A DNA stretch of 64,000 nucleotides, taken from positions 29,861-93,860 of the forward strand of contig NZ_URHZ01000009.1 of NCBI RefSeq assembly GCF_900547735.1, read 5' to 3'. Below the pieces are notes generated by a model. It ran no database searches and had not been told where the DNA came from. It saw only the letters and a program-made list of their open reading frames with translations. The translations under genes and the position numbers were made by a program. Positions 16,177 to 24,707 of this stretch are shown one piece after another. Numbering within the stretch: position 1 is the first letter of the stretch; each line of letters starts with the position of its first letter. Source of the stretch: an uncultured Clostridium sp. (lineage in GTDB: Bacteria; Bacillota; Clostridia; Lachnospirales; Lachnospiraceae).

Positions 16177-17700
16177 CTACAGCTTCGCCAACTCTTTAAA
16201 ATCCGTCTTCAGGCTCCGGTACAGGTTCCGGTAAAGTTTATGGTACTCTGCATAAATTTCTACATTGTCTTTATCCGGTTCGGTGCTGCTTTCCACTCCG
16301 ATGAGCGCATCGCAGGCCTCCTCCACGCCCGGGTAGATGCCGCAGCCCACACCGGCCAGAATAGCGGCTCCCAGTGCAGGGCCCTCCTCCTGTTTCACGG
16401 TCTTTACACTGCATCCATAGAGATCGGAGAGAATCTGACGCCAGACCGCACTCCGGCCTCCGCCCCCGCAGGCCATCATCCGGGAAACCTCCACTCCCAT
16501 TTCCCTGAGAATATCATTGCAGTCACACAGGGAGTATGCAACACCCTCCATGACGGCGCGGAGCAGATGCTTTTTCGTATGGATGGCGGACAGTCCGAAA
16601 AATACGCCCCGGCAGTCCGGATCCAGATGCGGCGTACGCTCTCCCATCAGATAGGGGAGATAAAGCAGCTTATCGCTTCCGGCCGCCACCGTCTCCACAT
16701 CCCTGTTGATAAGGTCGTACACGTCTTTCCCCTGTGCGTTGGCCTCCGCCGTATAATCCTGGCAGAACTGATCCTTAAACCATTTCAGGGAAAGACCTGC
16801 TCCCTGTGTCACGCCCATAATATGCCACGCACCTGGAACGGCGCAGCAACAGGTATGTACCCTGCCCTTGGGATCGATGGAAAGTTTACTGCTGTGGGCA
16901 AATACCACGCCGGAGGTTCCAATCGTGGTAAATGCGGTACCATCCCGCACAATTCCCGTTCCCACGGCCGCCGCCGCATTGTCTCCCGCGCCTCCCACTA
17001 CCCTGACGCCGGTATGCAGGCCGGTTTGGGCGGCGATTTCCGGAAGCAGGCTGCCGGTTACCTCGCAGGATTCATAGACCCTGCCCAGCATGGATTGATC
17101 GATTGAAAGGGCATCCAGCACCTCGTCCGACCAGCGCCGTCCCGGCACATCGAGAAGCTGCATGCCGCTGGCGTCGGATACCTCGGTGGCAAATACCCCT
17201 GTCAGCACATAGCGGATATAATCTTTAGGAAGCAGAATATGGCGGCACCTTTTATAGTTATCCGGTTCATGATTTCTCACCCACAGGATTTTGGCAGCCG
17301 TCCAGCCGGTCAGCGGAGGGTTCGCCGTGATTTGGGTCCAGCGCTCTCTCGGCATGATAGCGAGCATTTCTTCCGTCTCTTTTCCCGTTCTCTGATCACA
17401 CCAGATAATGGACGGACGTATCACCTCCCCTGCCTCGTCCAGCATAACCAGTCCGTGCATCTGTCCCGACAGGCCGATACCCGCGATATCTGCGGCAGGC
17501 ACTCCCGACTTTTCCACAACGCTCTTCAGCGTTTCCAAAACCGCGTTCCGCCAGTCCTCCGGCCTCTGCTCGGCCCAGCCGTTCTCAGGCTGATACAGCG
17601 GGTATTCCCTGGAAGAGGAACAGACGGCATTCCCCGTTTCATCAAACAGCACCGTCTTCGTCGCGGACGTTCCTACGTCGATCCCTATCAGATAATTCAT
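16177..17700 (-). CDS. xylB: Xylulokinase (FGGY family)
   Basis: 507 residues, standard XylB length. N-terminal YLIGIDVGTSATKTVLFDETG phosphate loop, IGLSGQMHGLVMLDE with the substrate histidine, NPPLTGWTAAKILWVRNHEP, GAGDNAAAAVGTG, and C-terminal CGGGGRSAVWRQILSDLYG ATP site. It phosphorylates D-xylulose or a related ketose in the cytoplasm. AAGGGG lies before the ATG. It is flanked by an AraC regulator upstream and the isomerase downstream, all on the minus strand; a three-gene sugar unit inside an organic-acid region. Confidence 0.9.
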   Translation of the reverse strand: MNYLIGIDVGTSATKTVLFDETGNAVCSSSREYPLYQPENGWAEQRPEDWRNAVLETLKSVVEKSGVPAADIAGIGLSGQMHGLVMLDEAGEVIRPSIIWCDQRTGKETEEMLAIMPRERWTQITANPPLTGWTAAKILWVRNHEPDNYKRCRHILLPKDYIRYVLTGVFATEVSDASGMQLLDVPGRRWSDEVLDALSIDQSMLGRVYESCEVTGSLLPEIAAQTGLHTGVRVVGGAGDNAAAAVGTGIVRDGTAFTTIGTSGVVFAHSSKLSIDPKGRVHTCCCAVPGAWHIMGVTQGAGLSLKWFKDQFCQDYTAEANAQGKDVYDLINRDVETVAAGSDKLLYLPYLMGERTPHLDPDCRGVFFGLSAIHTKKHLLRAVMEGVAYSLCDCNDILREMGVEVSRMMACGGGGRSAVWRQILSDLYGCSVKTVKQEEGPALGAAILAGVGCGIYPGVEEACDALIGVESSTEPDKDNVEIYAEYHKLYRNLYRSLKTDFKELAKL

Positions 17701-17802
17701 GTGATACCCCTTTCTCTGCGTTTTTCTATCTATGATTATATCTTGTCCCGATTCCTCTTTCCAGACTAAAACTTGACCTCACAATAGCACTTTCTTGCCT
17801 TT

Positions 17803-18639
17803 TTATCTTTTTTGGCCCATCCGTTCCCTGTATGTGCTCGGCAGGCAGCCATAGCGCTTTGAAAATGCTTTGGCAAAGGCACGGCTGTTAGGAAATCCGT
17901 TATTAAGCGCCACGTCGTTCAGGCTGTGAGTTGTACTCATCATCTCCCGCAGCGCATACTCGGTCCTCAGGTTCAAAAGGTACGTTTTATAACTGACGTT
18001 GGCATATTTTTTAAACATCCGTGACAGATAGGTGGGGGAAAAGCCAAATTCGTCCGCCACGCTCTTCAGCGTAATATCACGGCTGTAATGTTTCTTCATA
18101 TAAGATGTAATGCCGGACAGTTTTTCCAGATGGCGTTTCTGCCGGATTGTCTCCTGGTTCTCTTCGGTCTGCATGAACTCCGTAACCATCAGATACAAAA
18201 GTTCCAAAAACAGGCTCCGAACCTTCAGCTCGAAAGCAAACCGCTTCTGCTGGTAGATGGTAAACATCTCTCCAATCAACCGGGCCAGCCCCCCGTCGAG
18301 CTCCGCTCCCCGCTTTAGAAATACCGTGCGTCCGTCCTCCTCCAGATAACCGGAAAAACAGCTCAGCGGAATCTGGACCACAACGGTTTTATTCGGCTCC
18401 GGCGCTTCAATGGAATGAATTTCATTGGAATTTACAATCACAAAATCTCCCGCCTTAAGAGGCAGGCTGTTCTCCCCAAAGTAAAACTCAAGCCGTCCTT
18501 CCATCACCAGGAATATCTCAATCGAGCGGTGCCAATGGCCGGCCCGCCGGTAACTCCCGTCCTTGCCTTCAAACAGAAACATTTTAAACGGCAGGTCCTC
18601 GTTGGGCAGCACAAGTTCATGGTTGAAATCTCCGTTCAT
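17803..18639 (-). CDS. AraC-family regulator with cupin sensor domain
   Basis: About 278 residues: an N-terminal cupin (HWHRSIEIFLVMEGRLEFYFG, GDFVIVNSNEIHSIE) and two C-terminal HTH motifs (DITLKSVADEFGFSPTYLSRMFKKYANVSYKTYL and SLNDVALNNGFPNSRAFAKAFSKRYGCLPSTYRER). Typical sugar-responsive activator, presumably of the xylB/isomerase genes immediately downstream. Start at ATG 18639 after GGGGGTG. A purine-rich tandem repeat lies 120-210 bp upstream of its start. Confidence 0.9.
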   Translation of the reverse strand: MNGDFNHELVLPNEDLPFKMFLFEGKDGSYRRAGHWHRSIEIFLVMEGRLEFYFGENSLPLKAGDFVIVNSNEIHSIEAPEPNKTVVVQIPLSCFSGYLEEDGRTVFLKRGAELDGGLARLIGEMFTIYQQKRFAFELKVRSLFLELLYLMVTEFMQTEENQETIRQKRHLEKLSGITSYMKKHYSRDITLKSVADEFGFSPTYLSRMFKKYANVSYKTYLLNLRTEYALREMMSTTHSLNDVALNNGFPNSRAFAKAFSKRYGCLPSTYRERMGQKR

Positions 18640-18760
18640 AATATTCACCCCCTTATGGGCTCATTTTACCGCAAATGGCAGAACCGTGCAACAGGAAGGA
18701 CCCCTTTCAGGGAGGCTGTTCCCACCCGGAGGACGAGCCTGGCCGGAGCACAAACCTGAC

Positions 18761-18847
18761 CGAGGGGCTCTCCTCCCTGGGGGGGCTCTCCTCCCTGGGG
18801 GTTCTCCTCCCCTGGGAGCCCTCCTCCCCGGGAGACTCTCCTCCCAG
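18761..18847. repeat. 17-18 bp tandem repeat upstream of the AraC gene
   Basis: About five degenerate units of GGGGCTCTCCTCCCT. Read on the minus strand, each contains GGGAGGAG, a Shine-Dalgarno-like word. It fills much of the 378-bp gap 18640-19017; the rest holds the IclR terminator. Confidence 0.75.
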
Positions 18848-18889
18848 AGGTTTTCTATACTGTGGAAGAATCCATAGAACTTTCCCACA

Positions 18890-18923
18890 GAAAAAAAAGA
18901 CCTGCCACACTCCGTGACAGATC
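18890..18923 (-). terminator. Terminator downstream of the IclR gene
   Basis: On the minus strand GATCTGTCAC pairs with GTGGCAGGTC (two G-U) and is followed by eight T's. It ends the long IclR-side transcript before the AraC unit. Confidence 0.8.
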
Positions 18924-19017
18924 TTTATATCCGCTCTCTAAACACATCCTTTACCCAGCCGCATTCTACTCGCGCTTCCGCTTCACCGGCCCTGTACCCA
19001 CGATGCCTTGACCGTAC

Positions 19018-19785
19018 TTAAATCACGCATCCCATTTCCCGTGAAATCTGAAGCGCCGTCTCACGGATTCTCGGAGTTACCGCCTCCTCTACCTCTTTTG
19101 TAAATCTTGGTGTCGGACAGCTTAGGAATATGGCTGCCACCACTTCCTTTTTCGCATTGAAGATTGGCGCCGCAATGGAGCAAAGGCCCACTTCCCTCTC
19201 TTCGCGGCTCACGGCCACACCGTCGGCCCTTACCTTTTCAAGCTGGGATCTCGTGTAGGAGCTGGAACCGTCCTTTAACAGGCGGTCTATCGTCTCCGGT
19301 GTCTGATACGCTAAAAGGACCTTGCCGGAAGCTCCCTTTGTCAGGGAATGGCGTTCTCCCAGACTGAAGTCGCGTCGCAGCAGACGAGTGCTGTTCAAAC
19401 GCATCACACAGACGCGTGAATCGCCCTGCAGGGAATATACGCCGACTCCTTCGTTAAACTCGTCCCTCAGCGCCTCCAGATACGGCTGCGCGATCTGGCA
19501 GTAATCCAGATTGGAGAAACTCACCTGGCTTAACTGTGCCAGACGGAATCCCAGATAATATCTGTGGTTATTGGGATGCCTGTATACATAATTCTGATTT
19601 TCCAAAGTACCTAAAAGGCGCAGCGTCGTACTCGGATATAAACCAATTTCACGCGATATTTCAACCAGGGAAAAGCTGACCCGTTCCGGCGAAAAACAAT
19701 TCAATATCTGCAATGCACGCTCAACCGCACGTACATTATTATCTACTTTCTTTTCACCTGTTTCTGTCTTTTTTGTGCCTGCCAA
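19018..19785 (-). CDS. IclR-family transcriptional regulator
   Basis: 255 residues. N-terminal winged helix: AVERALQILNCFSPERVSFSLVEISREIGLYPSTTLRLLGTLE; C-terminal effector domain with GEGVGVYSLQGD-like segment, LTKGASGKVLLAYQ and GLCSIAAPIFNAKKEVVAAIFLS. Starts with TTG, 8 nt after GGGAGG. It lies at the downstream end of the CoA-transferase/PrpF gene string and is the natural candidate to bind the ATTTCT-N7-AGAAAT dyads. A weaker related word (GTTTCTAAAATAGAT) just upstream of its own start could allow autoregulation. Confidence 0.9.
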   Translation of the reverse strand: MAGTKKTETGEKKVDNNVRAVERALQILNCFSPERVSFSLVEISREIGLYPSTTLRLLGTLENQNYVYRHPNNHRYYLGFRLAQLSQVSFSNLDYCQIAQPYLEALRDEFNEGVGVYSLQGDSRVCVMRLNSTRLLRRDFSLGERHSLTKGASGKVLLAYQTPETIDRLLKDGSSSYTRSQLEKVRADGVAVSREEREVGLCSIAAPIFNAKKEVVAAIFLSCPTPRFTKEVEEAVTPRIRETALQISREMGCVI

Positions 19786-19831
19786 CTGATTTTCCTCCCG
19801 ACTTAGTTTCTAAAATAGATATCTTAACTCT

Positions 19832-19922
19832 TAGAGCGTGTTTCAAAATTGCTTTCCGTCAGATGTGCGTCACACTTTGTGGGGCGTGCAGGTGGCGGGG
19901 ATGAATTTTCAAACACGCTCTA
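19832..19922. repeat. TIR-element family 2, complete copy
   Basis: A 91-bp element with 19-bp ends: TAGAGCGTGTTTCAAAATT and AATTTTCAAACACGCTCTA, 18 of 19 complementary. The inside contains TGTGCGTCACACTTTGTGG. Other copies at 8908-9041 and 63947 to the window end. It lies in the 318-bp gap between the IclR and nitroreductase genes; I see nothing else there. Confidence 0.85.
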
Positions 19923-20103
19923 GTACAGTGAAAAGCGCTTTACGGACTTTTCATCGTCGTTTATTCAGTTAATTATACCATTTCCGCAAGATCCTGGCAA
20001 ACACTTATTCCCATTTATCCTCCACAGCCGAAGCCGTATGTTTGCTGTTCACAGCCTGCCATAAAGCGGCATGTGGGAACCATCGCGCTTCCTGTCTTGT
20101 CCC

Positions 20104-20700
20104 CTATTCTGAAAGACTGCGGGGCATATCGAGCGCAATCCGGCCTTCTTTTCTGGCCGCAGCTCTTTTCGCAATATAGCCGGGGTATCCGACGGCAATG
20201 CTGCCGAAAATATCTTCTTCCTCACGAAGCCCCAGCCTCTTAAAGATTGACCGCACCTCCGGCACATCAGTCAGCCAGTGAGGCTGATTGCTCCAGCATG
20301 CCCCAAGTCCCAGAGCCGTTGCGGCAAGCTGCATGTTTTCCAGCGCATTGGCACAGTCCGCCATGCTGTTGCCGTGGCTGCGCAGGGAGACGGCGCTTAT
20401 GAGGGTCGGTGCATGATAAATAAAATGGTATCCCTCTTTCCTCGCCCTGATAATCCCCTTATTGATATACGCTCCCTCGACAATCTCCCTGGAGGCCAGT
20501 TCTTTGCGGATAACCTGATTCAATTCTTCCATCAGAAGCGGATTCTGTATCACCAGAAAACGGCTGTACTGGAGATTGCCGCCCGTCGGGGCATATAAGC
20601 CGCACTCGAGTACCGTCTTTAAATCCGCATCCTTAATCTGTTCCTCCTTATACACCCGGACGCTCCGGCGTTCCAGCATATTGGTAATTACAGGGTTCAT
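20104..20700 (-). CDS. Nitroreductase family protein
   Basis: About 198 residues of the FMN-dependent nitroreductase fold: LERRSVRVYKEEQI (FMN phosphate-binding arginines), ECGLYAPTGGNLQ, and DCANALENMQLAATALGLGACW. Members reduce nitro groups, quinones or enoates with NAD(P)H. Start at MNPVITN after GGGAGG. It follows PrpF by 31 bp in the same operon, so it may reduce an unsaturated intermediate of that pathway; this is inference. Confidence 0.88.
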   Translation of the reverse strand: MNPVITNMLERRSVRVYKEEQIKDADLKTVLECGLYAPTGGNLQYSRFLVIQNPLLMEELNQVIRKELASREIVEGAYINKGIIRARKEGYHFIYHAPTLISAVSLRSHGNSMADCANALENMQLAATALGLGACWSNQPHWLTDVPEVRSIFKRLGLREEEDIFGSIAVGYPGYIAKRAAARKEGRIALDMPRSLSE

Positions 20701-20731
20701 AATTTTCCTCCCGCTTTTCATTTTAATCGTC

Positions 20732-21907
20732 TCAATCGCGGACGTAGACATATCCTTCCATAATACGTCTGGCCGTACGGTCCAGGTTACCGCTCAGCAC
20801 CGTATGGGTGCCGTCCTCCTCCACCTTCAGATCGGCATATGCATCCATGATCCCCCACGGATGTCCAATGCGAAGATGCATGATACGGTCGGTTCCCAGA
20901 GACAGTTTCGCAATCTCATTCACTATGGTTCCCGGCGTATTGGCCGCGGTTACGGTACAGATCGCCCCGGTCCCCATATAGGCGTCAATCATCTTCATCC
21001 CTACGGAAAACAAGCGTCCCACAAGATCAACATCCCCGGCTGCTATTGCTTTTCCGCTTCCCGCGGTGTAATCCGCCGGCTTTGTGGCAAAAGCAATCTT
21101 TGGCAATGTCTGGCTGTTGATTCTGGCATCCTCCAAGTCCTTTGCAAACCCAAGGGTGACTGCTCCGGTTCCGCGTATGATTTCCAGGATACGGCAGATT
21201 TCTCCGCAGTTCGGAAGGGCGTTGAACTGGGAAGGAATCTCGGTGCCGGTCACGCCGAAATCCTCGGGATGCACGAAAATAACGGGATTGGCCGCATCCA
21301 CAAAAGAATATTCGTAAACCTTTCCCTCAATTTCAATGGTATCCTTTGCCTTTCCCGTCGGCAGAAGTTTGCCGGACGCCGCTCCCTGGGGCGCTACGAA
21401 TTTGAGCGTCACTTTCGCCGCCGTTCCCGGAACTCCGTCGATGGCAAAGTCTCCCTCCGTCACCGCCCTGCCGTCCTTTACCGGAACCCGGGCAATAATT
21501 TCTTTCTGTGTATTGGTATTAAAAATATGTACCTCCGTAACTGGCTCCACTGCCTTCACAAGGCCCTCGTCGATGGCAAAAGGGCCCACCGCGGAGGAAA
21601 TATTGCCGCAGTTCATCGTCTTTCCAACAATAGGCTGATTGACGTCTACCTGCCCGAACTCATAATCCACATGAATGCCCGGGCGCTCACTTTTCTTAAT
21701 CACAGCCACCTTGCTGGTCGATGTGTTGGCTCCTCCCATTCCGTCAATCTGTCTGCGGTCGGGGCTGCCGAAAGCGCTTAAAATCACCCGATCCCTCTCC
21801 TGCATATCGGCGGGCAAATCCCCGTCGTGAAAGAACACGGCCTTACTGGTTCCGCCCCTCATATAGACACAGGGAATCCGCCGGTTTGGTTTATATACTT
21901 TATCCAT
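20732..21907 (-). CDS. PrpF family isomerase
   Basis: 391 residues of the PrpF/DAP-epimerase-like fold: IPCVYMRGGTSKAVFF at the start, IDGMGGANTSTSKVAVI, MNCGNISSAVGPFAID with the catalytic cysteine, and HPWGIMDAYADL near the end. Relatives are 2-methylaconitate cis-trans isomerase, 4-oxalomesaconate tautomerase and 3-methylitaconate isomerase: all move a double bond in a branched unsaturated di- or tricarboxylate. AGGAGG precedes the ATG. Its neighbours (MatC carrier, CoA transferases, MaoC hydratase) fit a pathway for such an acid. Confidence 0.9.
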   Translation of the reverse strand: MDKVYKPNRRIPCVYMRGGTSKAVFFHDGDLPADMQERDRVILSAFGSPDRRQIDGMGGANTSTSKVAVIKKSERPGIHVDYEFGQVDVNQPIVGKTMNCGNISSAVGPFAIDEGLVKAVEPVTEVHIFNTNTQKEIIARVPVKDGRAVTEGDFAIDGVPGTAAKVTLKFVAPQGAASGKLLPTGKAKDTIEIEGKVYEYSFVDAANPVIFVHPEDFGVTGTEIPSQFNALPNCGEICRILEIIRGTGAVTLGFAKDLEDARINSQTLPKIAFATKPADYTAGSGKAIAAGDVDLVGRLFSVGMKMIDAYMGTGAICTVTAANTPGTIVNEIAKLSLGTDRIMHLRIGHPWGIMDAYADLKVEEDGTHTVLSGNLDRTARRIMEGYVYVRD

Positions 21908-21970
21908 GATTAAAAACCTCCTGAAAATCTGATTTTTGATAAATTTTATCTTATACTTTTATGTGGTAAA

Positions 21971-23134
21971 TTATGATGTGCCGAAAAAACTCACGGTTGA
22001 CGGAGAAGAAGAGGCAGCCGAAGAGACTACGCCCTGCAGCTTCCCATCCGCGCCGACCGCATAAATATCGGTCCTGTGGCTGTCGTGAAACGCCACTGCC
22101 ATAAAGCGCCCATCCGGTGAAAGGCCGAACGCCCTACCGCCGTCCGGCGTGTTAAGTGTCTGAATCAGCATCAGTTTTCCGCTTGTTTCATCAATTTCAT
22201 ACACATTGATTACATTCACGATCCGCAGCATATCATAGAGAATTTTTCCGTTTCCGCTGATACAGATATCGGACTGGGAGAGGGCATCACGGGGCGGAGC
22301 ATCATATCCCTCCGGCAGCGTGGAAATTGTTTCAATCTGCTCAAGTTTTCCCTGGTCACTGTACCGGAATGACGACAGAATTGTCTCCGACTCTTTATTG
22401 ACATACAGATAAGGGCGTAATGGATGAAATACGGCGTAGCGGGGCGCGGATCCGGCCGACCTGAGATATGGCGTTCCCTCGCAGGGAACCATTTTCCTAT
22501 TCTCATAATCAATCCGGAACATGTAAATCTGATCTCCGCCCTTATCACAGACCGCATACAGATTTTTTCCCGGCGCTTTCACAATGGAATGAGCGTGGGC
22601 GCTGTGCTGAAAGAACTTCGGTCCCGAACCTTCCAGGCGGAAAATGTGGACCGGTTCTCCGATACTCCCATCCCCGTTCAGAGGAAAGAGCGCCACGGAG
22701 GACTCGTCGTGTGATACCTTCAGATGATACCGCCCAAAGGCGTCCTTCTCCGTGGAAGTGGCGGTTGTCCTGCCCCCGTGATTCGTCACAAGCAGATATT
22801 TTGAATCTTCATCCGTTGTCAGATACGACGGTTTTGCACCGTAGGACGGTCTGCTGCCAATGAGCTTTAAACCGCCGTTACCGGGACTGATTGCAAAAGC
22901 AAACAGCCTGCCGCCGCCTCCTCCCGGCAGTCCCGGATAGTCCTGTACCTCATCCGTACAGTAAAGAATCTTCCGTTTTCCGTCTATATGAGTGCAGCCG
23001 ATGCAGAGCTTCATCGGCTCCAGTTCGTTTCCCAGGTTTCTAAGGGCGCCCGTTTCCGCATCAAAACAGCAGACGGCCATACCGCTTCCCTCCCCCGGTT
23101 TCCGGTTGCCGATATAAAAAAATGTTTTATCCAT
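21971..23134 (-). CDS. Lactonase-like seven-bladed beta-propeller protein
   Basis: About 387 residues related to 6-phosphogluconolactonase/muconate-cycloisomerase-type propellers (YbhE family): blade motifs KPSYLTTDEDSKYLLVTNHGG, HAHSIVKAPGKNLYAVCDKGGDQI, PRYAVFHPLRPYLYVNKES and GRAFGLSPDGRFMAVAFHDS. Start at MDKTFFYIGNR, directly after AAGGAGG; an upstream Met would add 34 residues without family similarity. Probably opens a lactone in the catabolic route. It lacks a signal peptide. Confidence 0.86.
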   Translation of the reverse strand: MDKTFFYIGNRKPGEGSGMAVCCFDAETGALRNLGNELEPMKLCIGCTHIDGKRKILYCTDEVQDYPGLPGGGGGRLFAFAISPGNGGLKLIGSRPSYGAKPSYLTTDEDSKYLLVTNHGGRTTATSTEKDAFGRYHLKVSHDESSVALFPLNGDGSIGEPVHIFRLEGSGPKFFQHSAHAHSIVKAPGKNLYAVCDKGGDQIYMFRIDYENRKMVPCEGTPYLRSAGSAPRYAVFHPLRPYLYVNKESETILSSFRYSDQGKLEQIETISTLPEGYDAPPRDALSQSDICISGNGKILYDMLRIVNVINVYEIDETSGKLMLIQTLNTPDGGRAFGLSPDGRFMAVAFHDSHRTDIYAVGADGKLQGVVSSAASSSPSTVSFFGTS

Positions 23135-23306
23135 ATTCCTCCTTTTCCGACAGATCGATATAGCGGCAGAATCCGGGTGCAGCCGCTCAGCGTCATATTC
23201 CCCCATAAGCCATCGGGCCCGGAGTCCGCTTTGCAAACCCCGAACCCGATATAAAAGTTCTCTGTCCTATATGAATCTGTGTCTGAAGCTTTATCCGGCG
23301 GCTCTT

Positions 23307-24665
23307 TCAGCTTGCCATAAAGTTGAAAATATCGTACATGCCGAACAGGCCGAGCACCATTGTGAGAACCAGCATGGCAACTGCCAGGACGATCATCCTC
23401 GGAATCATTGCCTCTCTCAGTTCATCCGGCGCCAGGCCGACCAGCATGGAACCGGCCGTCGAGAACGGTGAGAAACCTGTGGCGTTGGAACCGAACAGAA
23501 TTGCGGAATAAAGTCCCACCGGATTCAGTCCGGTTGCCGCGGCCAGAGGCGGCACAAGGGGGTACATTAGCGGCAGAACTACGCTCCACGTACTTGAGAA
23601 AATACTCAGGATGCCCGCAATCAGGCAGAGGAACGGACCGACCAGGAACTTCGGAACGCTGCTGCCGAAGAGTCCTTCAATCACTTCCACCATACCCGCC
23701 GATTTGGCAATCTCCATCAGGAAGCAGACACCTGCCACCAGCAGGATTGTATTCATCGGCAGCCTCTTGATAACCTCTTTTGTGTCCGCCAGTTTCATTA
23801 CACTGGCAATCATGGCAAAGATTAAGAAGATAGAATGAGGCTGGCATACGAGAATCAGATTTTGTATCATCGGGCTCTCAAATTTAAACCATGTGTTGAG
23901 CATGTTTGGTATTACAAGGATCAGGAAAGACAGAATGATAAGGACAAATGTCTTCTTCTGAACCGGGTTGAAATCTTCCGGTTTTTCGATTTCAATATTT
24001 TTTGCACTGAACGACTGAACTTCTCCCGCTGCCTTTTTCTTCCTTGCCGCAAGCCAGTTAAAGAAGAAGTAGCAGACGGCCATGGTCACGCACTGTTTTA
24101 CCAGTGTTGTACAGTAGTTTGCCGTTGCGGTCCTGACCGCGATCTCGGTTGCCACTCCGTTGTTCTCAACAAAACCTATCATCTGTACGCCCATTCCGGT
24201 CCAGGGATTGTAGGTTCCGACCGTATAGCCGAGGCTGACGGCGCAGACCGTCATCAGAGGATCCATTCCAATCTGAAGGCCGATTGCATAGCTGATCGGG
24301 GCAATCAGGACCTGAGACGCCGTACCGGCTCCCAGGAAAGCCAGAATCGCGGTGATAATAAACATAACCCACGGAATCAGTTTCAGGTTATTCCTGAAAC
24401 GGTACAAAAGCTTTTTGCCAAATACGAGCAGCGCGCCGTTTTCCGAGGCAAATTCGAAGAAAAGGCTGCAGGCCAGCAGGAAGAACACCAGATTATCCGG
24501 CCAGTATTTGTAAATTGTCGCTGCCTTCTCCCCCTGGAGCACACAGCCGATGATGAATGCAAACGCCATTGCTGCGATACCCATGTTGACCCTCCACATG
24601 TTGTAGGCAACGATGACTAAAATAATTGCGATTAAACACGCCCATAATACTATCGTATTGCTCAT
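23307..24665 (-). CDS. MatC/SLC13-like dicarboxylate carrier
   Basis: 452 residues with about 11-12 hydrophobic helices. It resembles the MatC malonate/dicarboxylate carrier and DASS (SLC13) permeases: inverted halves around LGYTVGTYNPWTGMG and ILFGSNATGFSPFSTAGSML, which are the re-entrant substrate-binding loops. A basic loop near residues 205-235 separates the halves. It would import the dicarboxylate or tricarboxylate consumed by the surrounding enzymes. It follows the MaoC gene by 42 bp. GGGGGAGG precedes the ATG. Confidence 0.84.
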   Translation of the reverse strand: MSNTIVLWACLIAIILVIVAYNMWRVNMGIAAMAFAFIIGCVLQGEKAATIYKYWPDNLVFFLLACSLFFEFASENGALLVFGKKLLYRFRNNLKLIPWVMFIITAILAFLGAGTASQVLIAPISYAIGLQIGMDPLMTVCAVSLGYTVGTYNPWTGMGVQMIGFVENNGVATEIAVRTATANYCTTLVKQCVTMAVCYFFFNWLAARKKKAAGEVQSFSAKNIEIEKPEDFNPVQKKTFVLIILSFLILVIPNMLNTWFKFESPMIQNLILVCQPHSIFLIFAMIASVMKLADTKEVIKRLPMNTILLVAGVCFLMEIAKSAGMVEVIEGLFGSSVPKFLVGPFLCLIAGILSIFSSTWSVVLPLMYPLVPPLAAATGLNPVGLYSAILFGSNATGFSPFSTAGSMLVGLAPDELREAMIPRMIVLAVAMLVLTMVLGLFGMYDIFNFMAS

Positions 24666-24707
24666 TTGTAACCTCCCCCTGTTCTTTCAGGTTAAATGAC
24701 TGCGTAA

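Noticed and set aside
15799..17106. A 435-codon plus-strand frame
   Set aside because: Shadow of the isomerase and xylulokinase genes on the other strand; composition is Cys/His/Pro-rich as expected of antisense frames.
18661..18917. Several short Pro/Ser-rich or Arg/Gly-rich frames around 18.7-18.9 kb
   Set aside because: All are readings of the 17-18 bp tandem repeat and the terminator region.
20576..21781. A 401-codon plus-strand frame
   Set aside because: Antisense to the PrpF gene, which has clear family motifs.
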